A stretch of DNA of 64,000 nucleotides from Acetobacterium sp. KB-1 (GCF_003260995.1 NZ_CP030040.1:478979-542978), one strand, 5' to 3'; counted from the stretch's first letter, positions 42,742-51,178 are shown. The notes: generated from the letters alone by a model not told the origin. Program-made: numbers and translations.

Positions 42742-42801
42742 TGTAATCAGAAGCCCTGATCGAGCAAGAAAAAAATATGTTGGCACACGAAATGCCACAT
42801 C

Positions 42802-42829
42802 TTGTTTTTAGTGGAGACTTAGCTATAAT
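42802..42829 (+). promoter_or_regulatory. Sigma-A promoter of second HTH paralog
   Basis: TTGTTT at 42802-42807 and TATAAT at 42824-42829 with a 16-base spacer. TGGCA/TGCCA inverted arms lie immediately upstream at 42781-42797. Confidence 0.6.
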
Positions 42830-42883
42830 AAAGAAGTAAGAACTTTAGTAAAGTTTTAAAATCAATCCGAACGGGAGCTGAGC

Positions 42884-44338
42884 ATGACGCAATTTAGCAA
42901 AAAAATAACGGAACTGATTGAAGCGAGTGGAGAAACAATTCAATTCCTGGCAGAAATGGGAAAAATAAACCGTACCACTCTCCAACAGATTAAAACCGGG
43001 GAGCGGCTACCCACTAAAAAAGTTTTTGACAATCTTTCAAAGGTATTACGCCTTTCAAGTGCTGAGGTTGAAGAACTACAAGCCTTGCTGGAAATTATTC
43101 AGGTGGGGGAACGGACTTATTATAACCGTCAAAACATAGTCGAACTAATCGCAATTATTTATGAGTTAACCACCTACCAGATTTCCTTTTCAAAAGAAAT
43201 AAAAATTAGGTGTGAAGCTGCCACTGATGAAAGGGAAAAAATTCAAATTATATCAGGAACCGGACCGGTTCTGGCATTGATTGAAAGCAGTGTCGATCAG
43301 GAACTGTTTTGCAGGGAATGTCCGCATTTAAAACTGGCCATTCCCAGCCATTTTGAAGCGGTTTACCAGCATATATTTCAGCAGATGATGGGAAGCCAGA
43401 AACATTTGACCTTGCAGGATGTGCAGAGTTTTCCGGAAACCGGTGAAGAAACTGCTGCAGATCCAGGACTTGGTGCCCTTAAAACGTTGATCGGGCTGAC
43501 CCTGTTAGACAATGTCACGTATCGTTCGAATTACTATCATCATTCTGTCGGGGATACCCAGGAAATCAATGTTCTCTTTCCTTATTTTATCCTGACCTCA
43601 GTAGATGTGATTACCGTTTCACGGGATTTCAGTCGGGCTATTCGATATCGTGATCCGGAGCTTTTCAAACTTTATCAGACCGGCTTTGTGACAATCCTTC
43701 AGCAAACTGAGCCTTTTATTGAAGAAAGCCGGGACTTATTTGCTATTTACTCACTGGACAGCTCTTATCGGATTCGTCAGGTGGTAGAGCCCTTGCCCTG
43801 TTTTGCTTATTATGCCACCCATGAGTTGGTAGCAGATAAGGTTCGAAAGGATTTTCCTTTTTATGAACAGCTAGTGACAGCCACGAATCGTTTTTATGAC
43901 TATTTTAAACAGGAAAACCGAGCTATGATCAACATATTCTCGCTAAAAAATCTGGCAGCATTTATGGAGAATGGCAACATGTACTTTCCCGAGGAGGTTT
44001 GTGAACCTTTTACTCCGGCAGAACGATTAATGTTGATAAAACGGGTCCGCGATGATATTCACGTAGATGCTCGGAAAACATATGCATTTAATGAAGATAA
44101 GATTGCTTTTAATTCGGCGGTTGAGTTTGTCAATCAAGCTACTTTAGTGCATCTTATCCTTCACTATGAAAAAGCTGGTCAGCAGGTGTTTAAAACCATT
44201 AAATTGAAGGAAGAGAATATTGTTGCGGCTTTTGATGATTTTTTCAGAAGCCTGCCTGACAGCCCCTATGTATTGCCTAAAGAAACGACGGTGGCCGCCA
44301 TGGATCAGCTGATTCACAAATATGAAGATCGACTCTAA
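42884..44338 (+). CDS. Large HTH protein with unrecognised C-terminal region, paralog B
   Basis: It has 484 residues and aligns over its full length with the gene at 39081: FSKKITELIEASGETIQFLA, NRTTLQQIKTGERLPT, VLRLSS in the HTH; then FEAVYQHIFQQMMGS, VLFPYFILTSVDVITVSRDFSRAIRYRDP, VVEPLPCFAYYATHEL, NIFSLKNLAAFMENG and LPDSPYVLPKETTVAAMD. The N-terminal 95 residues are the most alike. Conservation in the large domain shows it is a real fold with shared function. Own promoter and a shared downstream terminator make it an independent unit. The function is not known to me; it is probably a transcriptional regulator with a large effector domain. Confidence 0.75.
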   Translation: MTQFSKKITELIEASGETIQFLAEMGKINRTTLQQIKTGERLPTKKVFDNLSKVLRLSSAEVEELQALLEIIQVGERTYYNRQNIVELIAIIYELTTYQISFSKEIKIRCEAATDEREKIQIISGTGPVLALIESSVDQELFCRECPHLKLAIPSHFEAVYQHIFQQMMGSQKHLTLQDVQSFPETGEETAADPGLGALKTLIGLTLLDNVTYRSNYYHHSVGDTQEINVLFPYFILTSVDVITVSRDFSRAIRYRDPELFKLYQTGFVTILQQTEPFIEESRDLFAIYSLDSSYRIRQVVEPLPCFAYYATHELVADKVRKDFPFYEQLVTATNRFYDYFKQENRAMINIFSLKNLAAFMENGNMYFPEEVCEPFTPAERLMLIKRVRDDIHVDARKTYAFNEDKIAFNSAVEFVNQATLVHLILHYEKAGQQVFKTIKLKEENIVAAFDDFFRSLPDSPYVLPKETTVAAMDQLIHKYEDRL

Positions 44339-44344
44339 ATTGGC

Positions 44345-44378
44345 ACCAAAAGCACACACGTTAAGCATGTGCTTTTGG
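44345..44378. terminator. Bidirectional terminator
   Basis: CCAAAAGCACA pairs with TGTGCTTTTGG. It lies between the second HTH gene and the convergent Ca2+/Na+ exchanger gene. T tracts are embedded in the stem rather than following it. Confidence 0.7.
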
Positions 44379-44387
44379 CGTTTATAG

Positions 44388-45341
44388 CTAGGCAATAGCC
44401 CGCATAATGATAAAGGCCGTATATCCAACATAACCCAGCATCATCACGACGCCTTCAAAACGGCTGATTTTCTTTGAGGTGTACATCATCGGCACCACAA
44501 TCAGCATCGCCGCCAGCAAGATCCAGAGATCGGTGTAGTAGGCAACATCAATATCGATGGGATAAATTACCCCGGAAATGCCCATGACAAAAAGCACATT
44601 AAAAATGCCGGAACCGACAATATTGCCCACAGCAATATCATTTTCACCTTTTTTGGCAGCCACTACTGAGGTGATCAGTTCCGGTAGTGAGGTGCCAATA
44701 GCCACAACGGTTAAACCAATTAGGGTTTCTGATAAACCCAGGATAGCGGCAATTTCGCTAGCGGCTCCCACCACCAGTTCCGCTCCAAAAACAATGGCAA
44801 CCAGCCCCCCAATGGTGAATATTACACTTTTAGGAACTGGAAGTACAATAATTTCTTCTTCGGATTCTTCCTTGCCCAAAACAGAAATTTCTACCATCGA
44901 ATAAAGATAAATTGCAAAAAATAACAGTAATATCCATCCTTCAGAATGGGAAATCACACTGATCGGGGCGCCATTGATCAAGCCATCCATTACCATCAGC
45001 ATTAATGCGATGGTGGTTAGGATTGCAAAGGGCATCTCTTTGAAGATTGTTTTTGACTTGATGCTAATGGGGTTGATAAAAGCTGAGATTCCCAGAATAA
45101 AAAGGATGTTAACAATATTGGAACCCACAACGTTCCCGAAGACGATTCCATTGGTCTGATTAAGAGAACCAGAAACACTGACAGCGAGTTCCGGTGAACT
45201 CGTACCAAAGGCCACCAAAGTCAAACCGATAACCATACTGGGGATATTAAACCGCTTAGCAATGGAGGATGAACCTTCCACAAAATAATCGGCGCCTTTA
45301 ACTAATAGTATCAGTCCGATAATTAAAAATAATATACTCAC
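44388..45341 (-). CDS. Calcium/sodium antiporter, CaCA family (YrbG-like)
   Basis: The 317-residue membrane protein has two homologous halves in opposite topology, each with the alpha-repeat signature: GLTLVAFGTSSPELAVSVSGS with GNVVGSNIVNILFILG, and GLTVVAIGTSLPELITSVVAA with GNIVGSGIFNVLFVMG. An acidic cytoplasmic loop (LGKEESEEEIIVLP) links them. Family members exchange cations such as Na+ or H+ for Ca2+. About ten membrane segments fit the length. ATG 45341 is preceded by AAGGAGG. Confidence 0.95.
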   Translation of the reverse strand: MSILFLIIGLILLVKGADYFVEGSSSIAKRFNIPSMVIGLTLVAFGTSSPELAVSVSGSLNQTNGIVFGNVVGSNIVNILFILGISAFINPISIKSKTIFKEMPFAILTTIALMLMVMDGLINGAPISVISHSEGWILLLFFAIYLYSMVEISVLGKEESEEEIIVLPVPKSVIFTIGGLVAIVFGAELVVGAASEIAAILGLSETLIGLTVVAIGTSLPELITSVVAAKKGENDIAVGNIVGSGIFNVLFVMGISGVIYPIDIDVAYYTDLWILLAAMLIVVPMMYTSKKISRFEGVVMMLGYVGYTAFIIMRAIA

Positions 45342-45630
45342 AATAAATCCTCCTTTTGTAGTACAAGATGCAGAATCAGAATAAAAGTTGTTTCAACCAT
45401 AAAGTGTAAAATTGCATTTGCGCCCTTATAATAATACCAGCAGATTTACTACTGGTCAATTTTATTTTGCAGAAAGTTGTAAAAAAATTACCCGAAACCG
45501 TTTAAAATGCAAAATACGGGCTATACAATGTAACAGAGTGTCATGGTTCTGTAAAATTGATTGAAACAGAAAATAATGGCGCGAACCTCAAACGTTCAGT
45601 TTGCACCAAAACAGAAAAAGGAGTGTAGTG

Positions 45631-46065
45631 ATGCAGATACAACCCTATATTAGTTTTAATGGAAATTGTCAGGAGGCTGTGGAATTCTATGCGGATGTTT
45701 TTGGCACTGATAATCCGGAAATCATCGTATTTGGTGAAATGCTTAACAAACAGGAAGCGGCAGATCTGGATCAATCTGAAAAAGTGGTGATCCGGGCTGA
45801 TTTGGAGACGGATGAAACACGTGTATTACTTTCGGATATCCCCCCCAAACCTCAAGATGTTCAAGGCGATAAGATGACCCTGGTTATCTTTAGTGATGAT
45901 CTGGATGAGATCAAAATTCTTTACTATAAATTAAAAGTTGGGGGTACGGTGGAGATGGAACTCCAGGAAACCTTCTGGAGCAAGGTATACGGATCCCTGG
46001 TCGATAAATTTGGAGTGGGTTGGCAATTAAATTATGATGACGGAAGAATGAGTCAGGTGGTATAA
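45631..46065 (+). CDS. PhnB-like VOC-superfamily protein
   Basis: The 144-residue protein starts MQIQPYISFNGNCQEAVEFYADVFG, the standard opening of PhnB/3-demethylubiquinone-methyltransferase-like VOC proteins, and ends with WSKVYGSLVDKFGVGWQLNY, also typical. Enzymatic activity is rarely known in this group; some members bind metals or antibiotics. ATG 45631 follows AAAGGAG; an earlier GTG is three bases away. It is alone on its strand between the exchanger and a long perfect hairpin. Confidence 0.9.
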   Translation: MQIQPYISFNGNCQEAVEFYADVFGTDNPEIIVFGEMLNKQEAADLDQSEKVVIRADLETDETRVLLSDIPPKPQDVQGDKMTLVIFSDDLDEIKILYYKLKVGGTVEMELQETFWSKVYGSLVDKFGVGWQLNYDDGRMSQVV

Positions 46066-46117
46066 TAGTAGCAATCTTAGACTAACATGTTTACCATTTG
46101 CTGAAGATAGGAATTTT

Positions 46118-46170
46118 CTGTCATACAAATAACACAGGGTAGAGTCTATCCTGTGTTATTTGTATGACAG
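46118..46170. repeat. 53-base near-perfect hairpin without T tract
   Basis: CTGTCATACAAATAACACAGG at 46118-46138 is a 21-base arm (20 bases quoted would suffice) perfectly complementary to 46150-46170; four further pairs reach an AGT loop. No T run follows, so it is not a typical terminator. It lies between the PhnB-like gene and the symporter gene. Confidence 0.85.
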
Positions 46171-46276
46171 CCCCTGGCTATTTCCGAAATTGCGGGTTTT
46201 TATCCAAAGCTTTAAAAAGTCAGCGGCATGGTTCTTAAAGACTGCAGTCATAAGATACATAACACAAGGGGGAACC

Positions 46277-47878
46277 ATGGAAATAAAAAAGATATTACCA
46301 CTGCGTCTGTCGAGCCTTAATCAAGCGAATGCCTTTGTTTCGGAAATGCTTCAAAAATACAAATGTCCTAAAACTGACAATATGAAAGCCCAGCTCTTTG
46401 TAGAAGAAGCCATTGTTTATTGGGCGGAGAAGGCTCAGGACAATGCCCGTTTTGAATTGTCAATTCAGAAACGATTCAGAACCATCACCCTGGCACTAAA
46501 CTACTGGGGAGATCCGGAAAACCCGCTGACCTTACCAGAAACATCAGTAGATGAGGAAGCTGAATACAACCGTATCGGACAAAATATTTTAATCGGCCTG
46601 TCAGCAGTGACCTACTCGTATGAAAAAGGCTGCAATAACGTCTCCTATACACTTAAGCAAAAACCGCTAAACCCGGCGTTAACCACCGCGATTGCCCTGG
46701 TAAGTGCTATTTTTACGGGGCTTATTCTTCAAGCGGTAACACCGGATCTGGGCAAACAGATCGGTAGCGACATTCTGACTCCAATCAGCAGTACCTTTTT
46801 TGGTTTTCTTAACGCCATTGTCATTCCGGTGTTGTTCTTCTCAGCTATCGGTAGCATCTTTAATATGGATAATCTGGCCCAAATGAAACGCATTTTCCGG
46901 CTATTGCTAACCTGGTCGATGGCAGTTATTCTACTGGCTTCAGCAGTTTCTCTGGTTATGGCTCAGATATTTTTGCTGGGCGGGACAGGGTCCACTGCTC
47001 AGGGTGGTCAGAATGAGCTGTGGAATCAGATTGGGACGATGGTCTTTGGAATTATTCCCGCCAATATCATTTCGCCCTTTCTCGACGGTAATACTCTGCA
47101 GATTATCTTTCTGGCCATTATTAGCGGTATTGTCATGCTGACCTTAAAAGGACGGTTTCCCTCCATCACCCGGATTATTACTGAAGCCAATCTGATTTTC
47201 TCAACCATTTTGGATGCAGTCTGCGCACTGATGCCCGGAGTGGTCTTTATCAGCATCCTGAACATGATGATCTCTGGAGAAGGCGCTGCTTTGCTGGGGG
47301 CTTTTCGGCTGATTGCTCTGATTCTCGGTACCTACCTGTTTATCGATTTGGCCATGCTATTGAGCCTGGCTTTTTATGAAAAAACCAGTCCTCTGGCTTA
47401 TTTGAAATCGACTGCGCCATTTTTGCTGATTGCCTTATCGACCGCAAGTTCTAGTGCCACATTTGTAAGCCATACCTCTACAGCGCTGAATAAACAAAAA
47501 ATCCGGGATTACGTGGTGCATTTTTCCATTCCGGTGGGAGTCCTGTTTAATAAGCAGGATGCCATTCCAATGCTGTTGCTTACTTCTTTATTTGTAGGGA
47601 ATATTTATGGCATCGCTTTTTCATTACCAGATATGATTCCGGTGGTGATTTTGTGCATGATTCTTTCAGTAGCAGTTCCGCCATCTCCGGGTATGGGCGC
47701 CTTTCTCTTTACGATTGTGTTCAATCTACTGGGGATTCCACTGGAAGGATTGGCCCTGGCCGTGACCATTGCCATCTTTATGGACTACCCGGCCACTACT
47801 GGTAACGTCATGACCACCAATATCGGGATGGTTCACACCGAACATCGGCTGCGAGCCAGTGAGACAAAAAAACCATGA
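46277..47878 (+). CDS. Dicarboxylate/cation symporter (DAACS) with N-terminal HATPase-like domain
   Basis: Residues 1-135 are soluble and resemble the anti-sigma/HATPase_c_2 type: LNQANAFVSEMLQKYKCP, then KAQLFVEEAIVYWAEKAQDNARFELSI and an end with LIGLSAVTYSYEKGCNNVSY. The asparagine of the N box is not present (EEAIVYW), so ATP binding is doubtful. From about 137 the protein is a DAACS symporter of the glutamate/dicarboxylate type, with about eight membrane segments and two re-entrant parts: LSTASSSATFVSHTS (serine-rich motif) and VPPSPGMGAFLF with MDYPATTGNVMTT. ATG 46277 follows AAGGGGGAA; the upstream frame from 46160 runs into the hairpin and lacks a ribosome site. Confidence 0.82.
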   Translation: MEIKKILPLRLSSLNQANAFVSEMLQKYKCPKTDNMKAQLFVEEAIVYWAEKAQDNARFELSIQKRFRTITLALNYWGDPENPLTLPETSVDEEAEYNRIGQNILIGLSAVTYSYEKGCNNVSYTLKQKPLNPALTTAIALVSAIFTGLILQAVTPDLGKQIGSDILTPISSTFFGFLNAIVIPVLFFSAIGSIFNMDNLAQMKRIFRLLLTWSMAVILLASAVSLVMAQIFLLGGTGSTAQGGQNELWNQIGTMVFGIIPANIISPFLDGNTLQIIFLAIISGIVMLTLKGRFPSITRIITEANLIFSTILDAVCALMPGVVFISILNMMISGEGAALLGAFRLIALILGTYLFIDLAMLLSLAFYEKTSPLAYLKSTAPFLLIALSTASSSATFVSHTSTALNKQKIRDYVVHFSIPVGVLFNKQDAIPMLLLTSLFVGNIYGIAFSLPDMIPVVILCMILSVAVPPSPGMGAFLFTIVFNLLGIPLEGLALAVTIAIFMDYPATTGNVMTTNIGMVHTEHRLRASETKKP

Positions 47879-47918
47879 GTATCCGATAAAGGTTCATACT
47901 CGCCAGTTATTTAGTCAA

Positions 47919-49121
47919 TTAATCACTATGGCCGAGGATGTCAAAGGTGTCCTCGGCAATAATCTGTTCTTCGTTGGCACTGACTACCAGGATCTGAACG
48001 GCAGTATCTGTCGTACTAATCACCCCTTCACCCGATAGATCCCGATTTTTTTGTGGGTCCAACGCGATCCCCATAAATTCAAGCCCAGTGCAGACGGCTT
48101 CCCGGATATACCAGGCATTTTCCCCGACGCCACCAGAAAAGAGCAGCAGATCGAGACCGCCCATTTCAGCCGCATACGCCCCAATATATTTTCGGAAGCG
48201 GTGACAGACAGTGGCAATGGTATCGATGGCCCGCTGGTTTCCATTTAAAGAGGCCTCATATATTTCGCGCATATCATTTCCCATCCCGGATAAGCCCAGC
48301 CAGCCGCTCTTTTTGTTAATCAGGGTGTCGGCATCACTCAAGGTCAGATTCTCCTTCTTCATCAAATAAAGTAATGCGGCAGCATCCATATCGCCTGCTC
48401 GGGTAGATTGGATCAAGCCTTCCTGCGGTGTGAAGCCAGTACTCACATCGATTGATTTTCCATAGTAAACCGCATTGGCGGTGGTTCCGCTGCCTAGCAT
48501 CATGTTGACAATTCGATAGGCTTCATAACCATTTGGCAGAAATTTTTGCGCCTGGGCAACCATGCTCCGAAAAGCGATCCCATGAAACCCATAGCGCCGA
48601 ATTTTATGTTTTTCAGTGAGCTCCAGAGGTAGGGCGTACAAATAGGCATGGCGGGGCAGGGTCATGTGAAAACCATTATCAAAAGCTGCGATTTGGGGAA
48701 TGTCGGGCAGCAGTTTGGCACAGGCATCAATACCAGCCAGGTGATGGGGGTTGTGTAGCGGCGCCAGTTCTTTAATGCTTTCGATATAATCAATGATGGC
48801 TGGCGTAATGAGAAGGGAATCGTTGCATTGTTCACCGCCCTGAACTATCCGATGACCGATGGCAGCGAGATCAGTGAGAACAAATCCTAATGACTTTTCC
48901 CTGATTGTTAAGGTGCTTAGAATTAGATTGATACCGCTTTTGTGATCGTAAATAGGTAATGTTTCCAGGATTTGGACATGATCTTTGATTTGTAATTTGA
49001 ATGCTGCATCAGAGTAGCCGATCTTGCTGATGGACCCTTTAACCAGAACCTGATATTCTGGCATTCGACAAATCTGAAATTTCACCGAAGAACTTCCACA
49101 ATTCAATACAAGAATAATCAT
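47919..49121 (-). CDS. Acetate-kinase-like protein with altered active site
   Basis: The 400-residue protein has the fold landmarks of acetate/propionate kinases: LNCGSSSVKFQ, IGHRIVQGGE, LAPLHNPHHLAG, RRYGFHGIAF, DVSTGFTPQEGLIQSTRAGDMD, LLLFSGGVGENA and VSANEEQ. Numbered as it stands, Arg91, His123, Asp148, His180 and Arg241 fall where Methanosarcina AckA has them. His208 is replaced by Met and Asn211 by Ser (MMLGSGTT instead of HLGNGAS), and His184 by Phe. These are normally near invariant. It may be a kinase with another substrate or altered activity. No pta gene is adjacent. The ATG at 49121 has AAGGGGG upstream within an inverted repeat. Confidence 0.82.
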   Translation of the reverse strand: MIILVLNCGSSSVKFQICRMPEYQVLVKGSISKIGYSDAAFKLQIKDHVQILETLPIYDHKSGINLILSTLTIREKSLGFVLTDLAAIGHRIVQGGEQCNDSLLITPAIIDYIESIKELAPLHNPHHLAGIDACAKLLPDIPQIAAFDNGFHMTLPRHAYLYALPLELTEKHKIRRYGFHGIAFRSMVAQAQKFLPNGYEAYRIVNMMLGSGTTANAVYYGKSIDVSTGFTPQEGLIQSTRAGDMDAAALLYLMKKENLTLSDADTLINKKSGWLGLSGMGNDMREIYEASLNGNQRAIDTIATVCHRFRKYIGAYAAEMGGLDLLLFSGGVGENAWYIREAVCTGLEFMGIALDPQKNRDLSGEGVISTTDTAVQILVVSANEEQIIAEDTFDILGHSD

Positions 49122-49162
49122 GGGTATAACCCCCTTATATATTTTATACAGCTGTTATACCC
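49122..49162 (-). promoter_or_regulatory. Inverted repeat around ribosome site of acetate-kinase-like gene
   Basis: GGGTATAAC (49122-49130) and GTTATACCC (49154-49162) are perfect 9-bp arms 23 bases apart. In the minus-strand mRNA the AAGGGGG ribosome site would lie in the loop, immediately before the ATG. It may be an operator pair or an RNA hairpin. Confidence 0.55.
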
Positions 49163-49215
49163 CAATTAGTGATGTTAATCCACTCATTTTTTGCTAAAAA
49201 AATGGTTAAAAATAA

Positions 49216-49250
49216 TAAAAAAAGCATCCCGTGTTATAAGGATGCTTTTG
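49216..49250 (-). terminator. Terminator of MATE gene
   Basis: On the minus strand AAAAGCATCC pairs with GGATGCTTTT and a T run follows, right after the MATE stop codon. Confidence 0.88.
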
Positions 49251-49258
49251 TGTTATTT

Positions 49259-50632
49259 TCAGACCAGTCCGTCTTCCATAGCCAGGGTGACGGGTTCTTT
49301 TTTACTGGCTTGTAGTTTTCGGTAGGTGACGATGTACATGGAAACCGCCAGGATAATCGAAAAGACGTCTGCCAGAGGTTGGGCCCAGATGACGCCCTGG
49401 AGTTGAAATAGAGCCGATCCGATAATTAGAATCGGGATAAACGCCAATCCCTGTCGGCTAACTGTCAGAATTAGGGAAGGTATGGCTTTACCCAGCGACT
49501 GATATACCGTGGTGACAATAAACTGGAGGCCAAGAAAGGGACTGACCAGCATTTGGATCACCAGGATATAAGCTCCGATTTCAACAACGGCCGGATCATT
49601 GATGAAAAAAGAAACTATTTCAGTATTGAAAATCATCGTGACGACCATGACCACAGCTCCCATGATCATCCCAATAACCGCAGCAAATTTAATCGCATCG
49701 TTCATTCGTTTGTAATTTTGTTGAGCATAATTATAGCCGATAAAGGGTTGTATACCCATGGCAAGACCCAGCGCCAACATGACCACGATCGAAAAGACCC
49801 GGCTGGAAACGCCAAAAGCGGCAATGACAATATCTCCATAAGATGATGCAAAATTATTCAGAATCATCATCGAAAAACTCATCAGAATATTATTGATCGA
49901 GGCTGGAAGTCCAATGGCAAAGGTGTTTTTGGCGATGGCACCTTCCATTCGGAAATCACCAGGAGCTATAGACAATACATCACTATGTTTAAAGATATAA
50001 TAAATAAAATAAATAACCGCGCAGGCATTTCCAATTATTGTCGCCCAGGCAGCCCCGACAACGCCCATATTCAGAGATAAAATCATAATCGGATCCAGAA
50101 TGATATTAATGACGGTCCCGATCATCATCCCAATCATTGACTCTTTGGCCGCGCCGACCGAACGGACAATCTGGGCCAGAGAATTCTGCAGACAGATGGC
50201 AACTGCTCCATAGGCGATAATTGTCAGATATCCTTTGGCAAAGCCAATGGTGTTATCGCTCGCGCCAGCAATTCTAAGAACGGGATCCATAAACAAAAGG
50301 AAAGCTGCCATTCCAATTAAACCCAGGGTAATTGAACCGTAAAAACTAAAGGCAGAAGTGTGTTTAATATCACTAATTTTACGTTCTCCCAAAAGTCGGG
50401 AGATATAGGATCCACCACCGATGCCAAAAATATTACCAAAGGCCATCAGCAAGAAAAAAATTGGCATGGTCAGAGAGACAGCTGCAACTTGATTGGCATC
50501 TCCGGTTTGTCCTACAAAAAAAGTGTCAGCCATGTTGTAGATAATAGTCACCAGCATACTCAGCATGGTGGGTATGGCTAGTGTTAATACCGCTTTAGGA
50601 ATAGGGTACTTTTCAAATAAATCGTTCTTCAT
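49259..50632 (-). CDS. MATE-family efflux transporter
   Basis: The 457-residue protein has about twelve membrane segments in two related halves. It begins KYPIPKAVLTLAIPTMLSMLVTIIYNMADTFFVGQTGD and has NIFGIGGGSYISRLLGE, typical of the DinF/NorM-like MATE group found in Firmicutes, and IQPFIGYNYAQQNYKR at the start of the second half. Such pumps export drugs or metabolites using Na+ or H+. It lies directly downstream of a MarR-type regulator gene on the same strand; a 14-bp palindrome sits in the gap. ATG 50632 has AAAGGAAT upstream. Confidence 0.95.
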   Translation of the reverse strand: MKNDLFEKYPIPKAVLTLAIPTMLSMLVTIIYNMADTFFVGQTGDANQVAAVSLTMPIFFLLMAFGNIFGIGGGSYISRLLGERKISDIKHTSAFSFYGSITLGLIGMAAFLLFMDPVLRIAGASDNTIGFAKGYLTIIAYGAVAICLQNSLAQIVRSVGAAKESMIGMMIGTVINIILDPIMILSLNMGVVGAAWATIIGNACAVIYFIYYIFKHSDVLSIAPGDFRMEGAIAKNTFAIGLPASINNILMSFSMMILNNFASSYGDIVIAAFGVSSRVFSIVVMLALGLAMGIQPFIGYNYAQQNYKRMNDAIKFAAVIGMIMGAVVMVVTMIFNTEIVSFFINDPAVVEIGAYILVIQMLVSPFLGLQFIVTTVYQSLGKAIPSLILTVSRQGLAFIPILIIGSALFQLQGVIWAQPLADVFSIILAVSMYIVTYRKLQASKKEPVTLAMEDGLV

Positions 50633-50658
50633 AAAATAATTCCTTTCGTTGAATCACA

Positions 50659-50672
50659 GTGATCTAGATCAC
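50659..50672. promoter_or_regulatory. Palindrome between marR and MATE gene
   Basis: GTGATCTAGATCAC is a perfect 14-bp palindrome 27 bases upstream of the MATE start codon. It may be an operator, or a processing site between the two cistrons. Confidence 0.5.
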
Positions 50673-50713
50673 CGTAAATTTTAGTGCTTGTGTGTCAGGT
50701 CGTTAATTTGACT

Positions 50714-51163
50714 TTAGTCCTGATCAGCAGTGGGGGTGGTGATGTTTTTTAGGACCTGAATCAGGAGCTCTTCCAGCAGGTCTAAATGCTCGGCGGAAAT
50801 CCCCCTGAGGGTATCGGTTTCCAGGCGGGTGATTTCTTTACACACCAGTGGCTCCAAAGCTTGTCCTTTTTTGGTCAGCTCCAGATAATTAATTCGTCGA
50901 TCCTGGGGATCTAGTCGTCTCAGGATGAAATCTTTTTCAACCAGTCGCTTAACAATGCCAGTAACCGTGGGTCCTTTAAGAAGGAAGGCTTCTTCGATCA
51001 TCTTCTGGTTAATTTCCTGATCCTGATTGTGCAGCAGGTACATAACTACGGAAAACTGGGATGAGGTCAGATCCCATTGCTTCAAAGATTGATTGAATCG
51101 CATTTCCATAATGTTGCTCAATTGTTTCACTGATCGTCCAAAATTAAAGGTTTCTCGTCTCAT
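50714..51163 (-). CDS. MarR-family transcriptional regulator
   Basis: The winged-helix core is clear: LTSSQFSVVMYLLHNQDQEINQKMIEEAFLLKGPTVTGIVKRLVEKDFILRRLDPQDRRINYLELTKKG (about 35-100), with the DPQDRR wing arginine motif. I place the start at ATG 51163, five bases after GGAG; the protein then has 149 residues, usual for MarR. A longer frame from a TTG at 51220 cannot be used because that TTG is part of the -35 box of a near-perfect promoter. A TAGCATGCTA palindrome at the predicted transcription start suggests autorepression. It probably controls the downstream MATE pump. Confidence 0.9.
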   Translation of the reverse strand: MRRETFNFGRSVKQLSNIMEMRFNQSLKQWDLTSSQFSVVMYLLHNQDQEINQKMIEEAFLLKGPTVTGIVKRLVEKDFILRRLDPQDRRINYLELTKKGQALEPLVCKEITRLETDTLRGISAEHLDLLEELLIQVLKNITTPTADQD

Positions 51164-51178
51164 CATTTCTCCAATACT

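Noticed and set aside
42781-42796. TGGCAC-N5-ATGCC resembling a sigma-54 promoter upstream of the second HTH gene
   Set aside because: The -12 part is imperfect, the arms TGGCA/TGCCA make a simple inverted repeat, and a sigma-A promoter lies directly downstream.
46160-46276. N-terminal extension of the symporter frame
   Set aside because: It begins inside the long hairpin, lacks a ribosome site, and a good AAGGGGGAA site precedes ATG 46277.
47876-47905. GAGTAT/ATACTC hairpin between the symporter and acetate-kinase-like genes as a terminator
   Set aside because: The stem is only six pairs and there is no T run on either strand.
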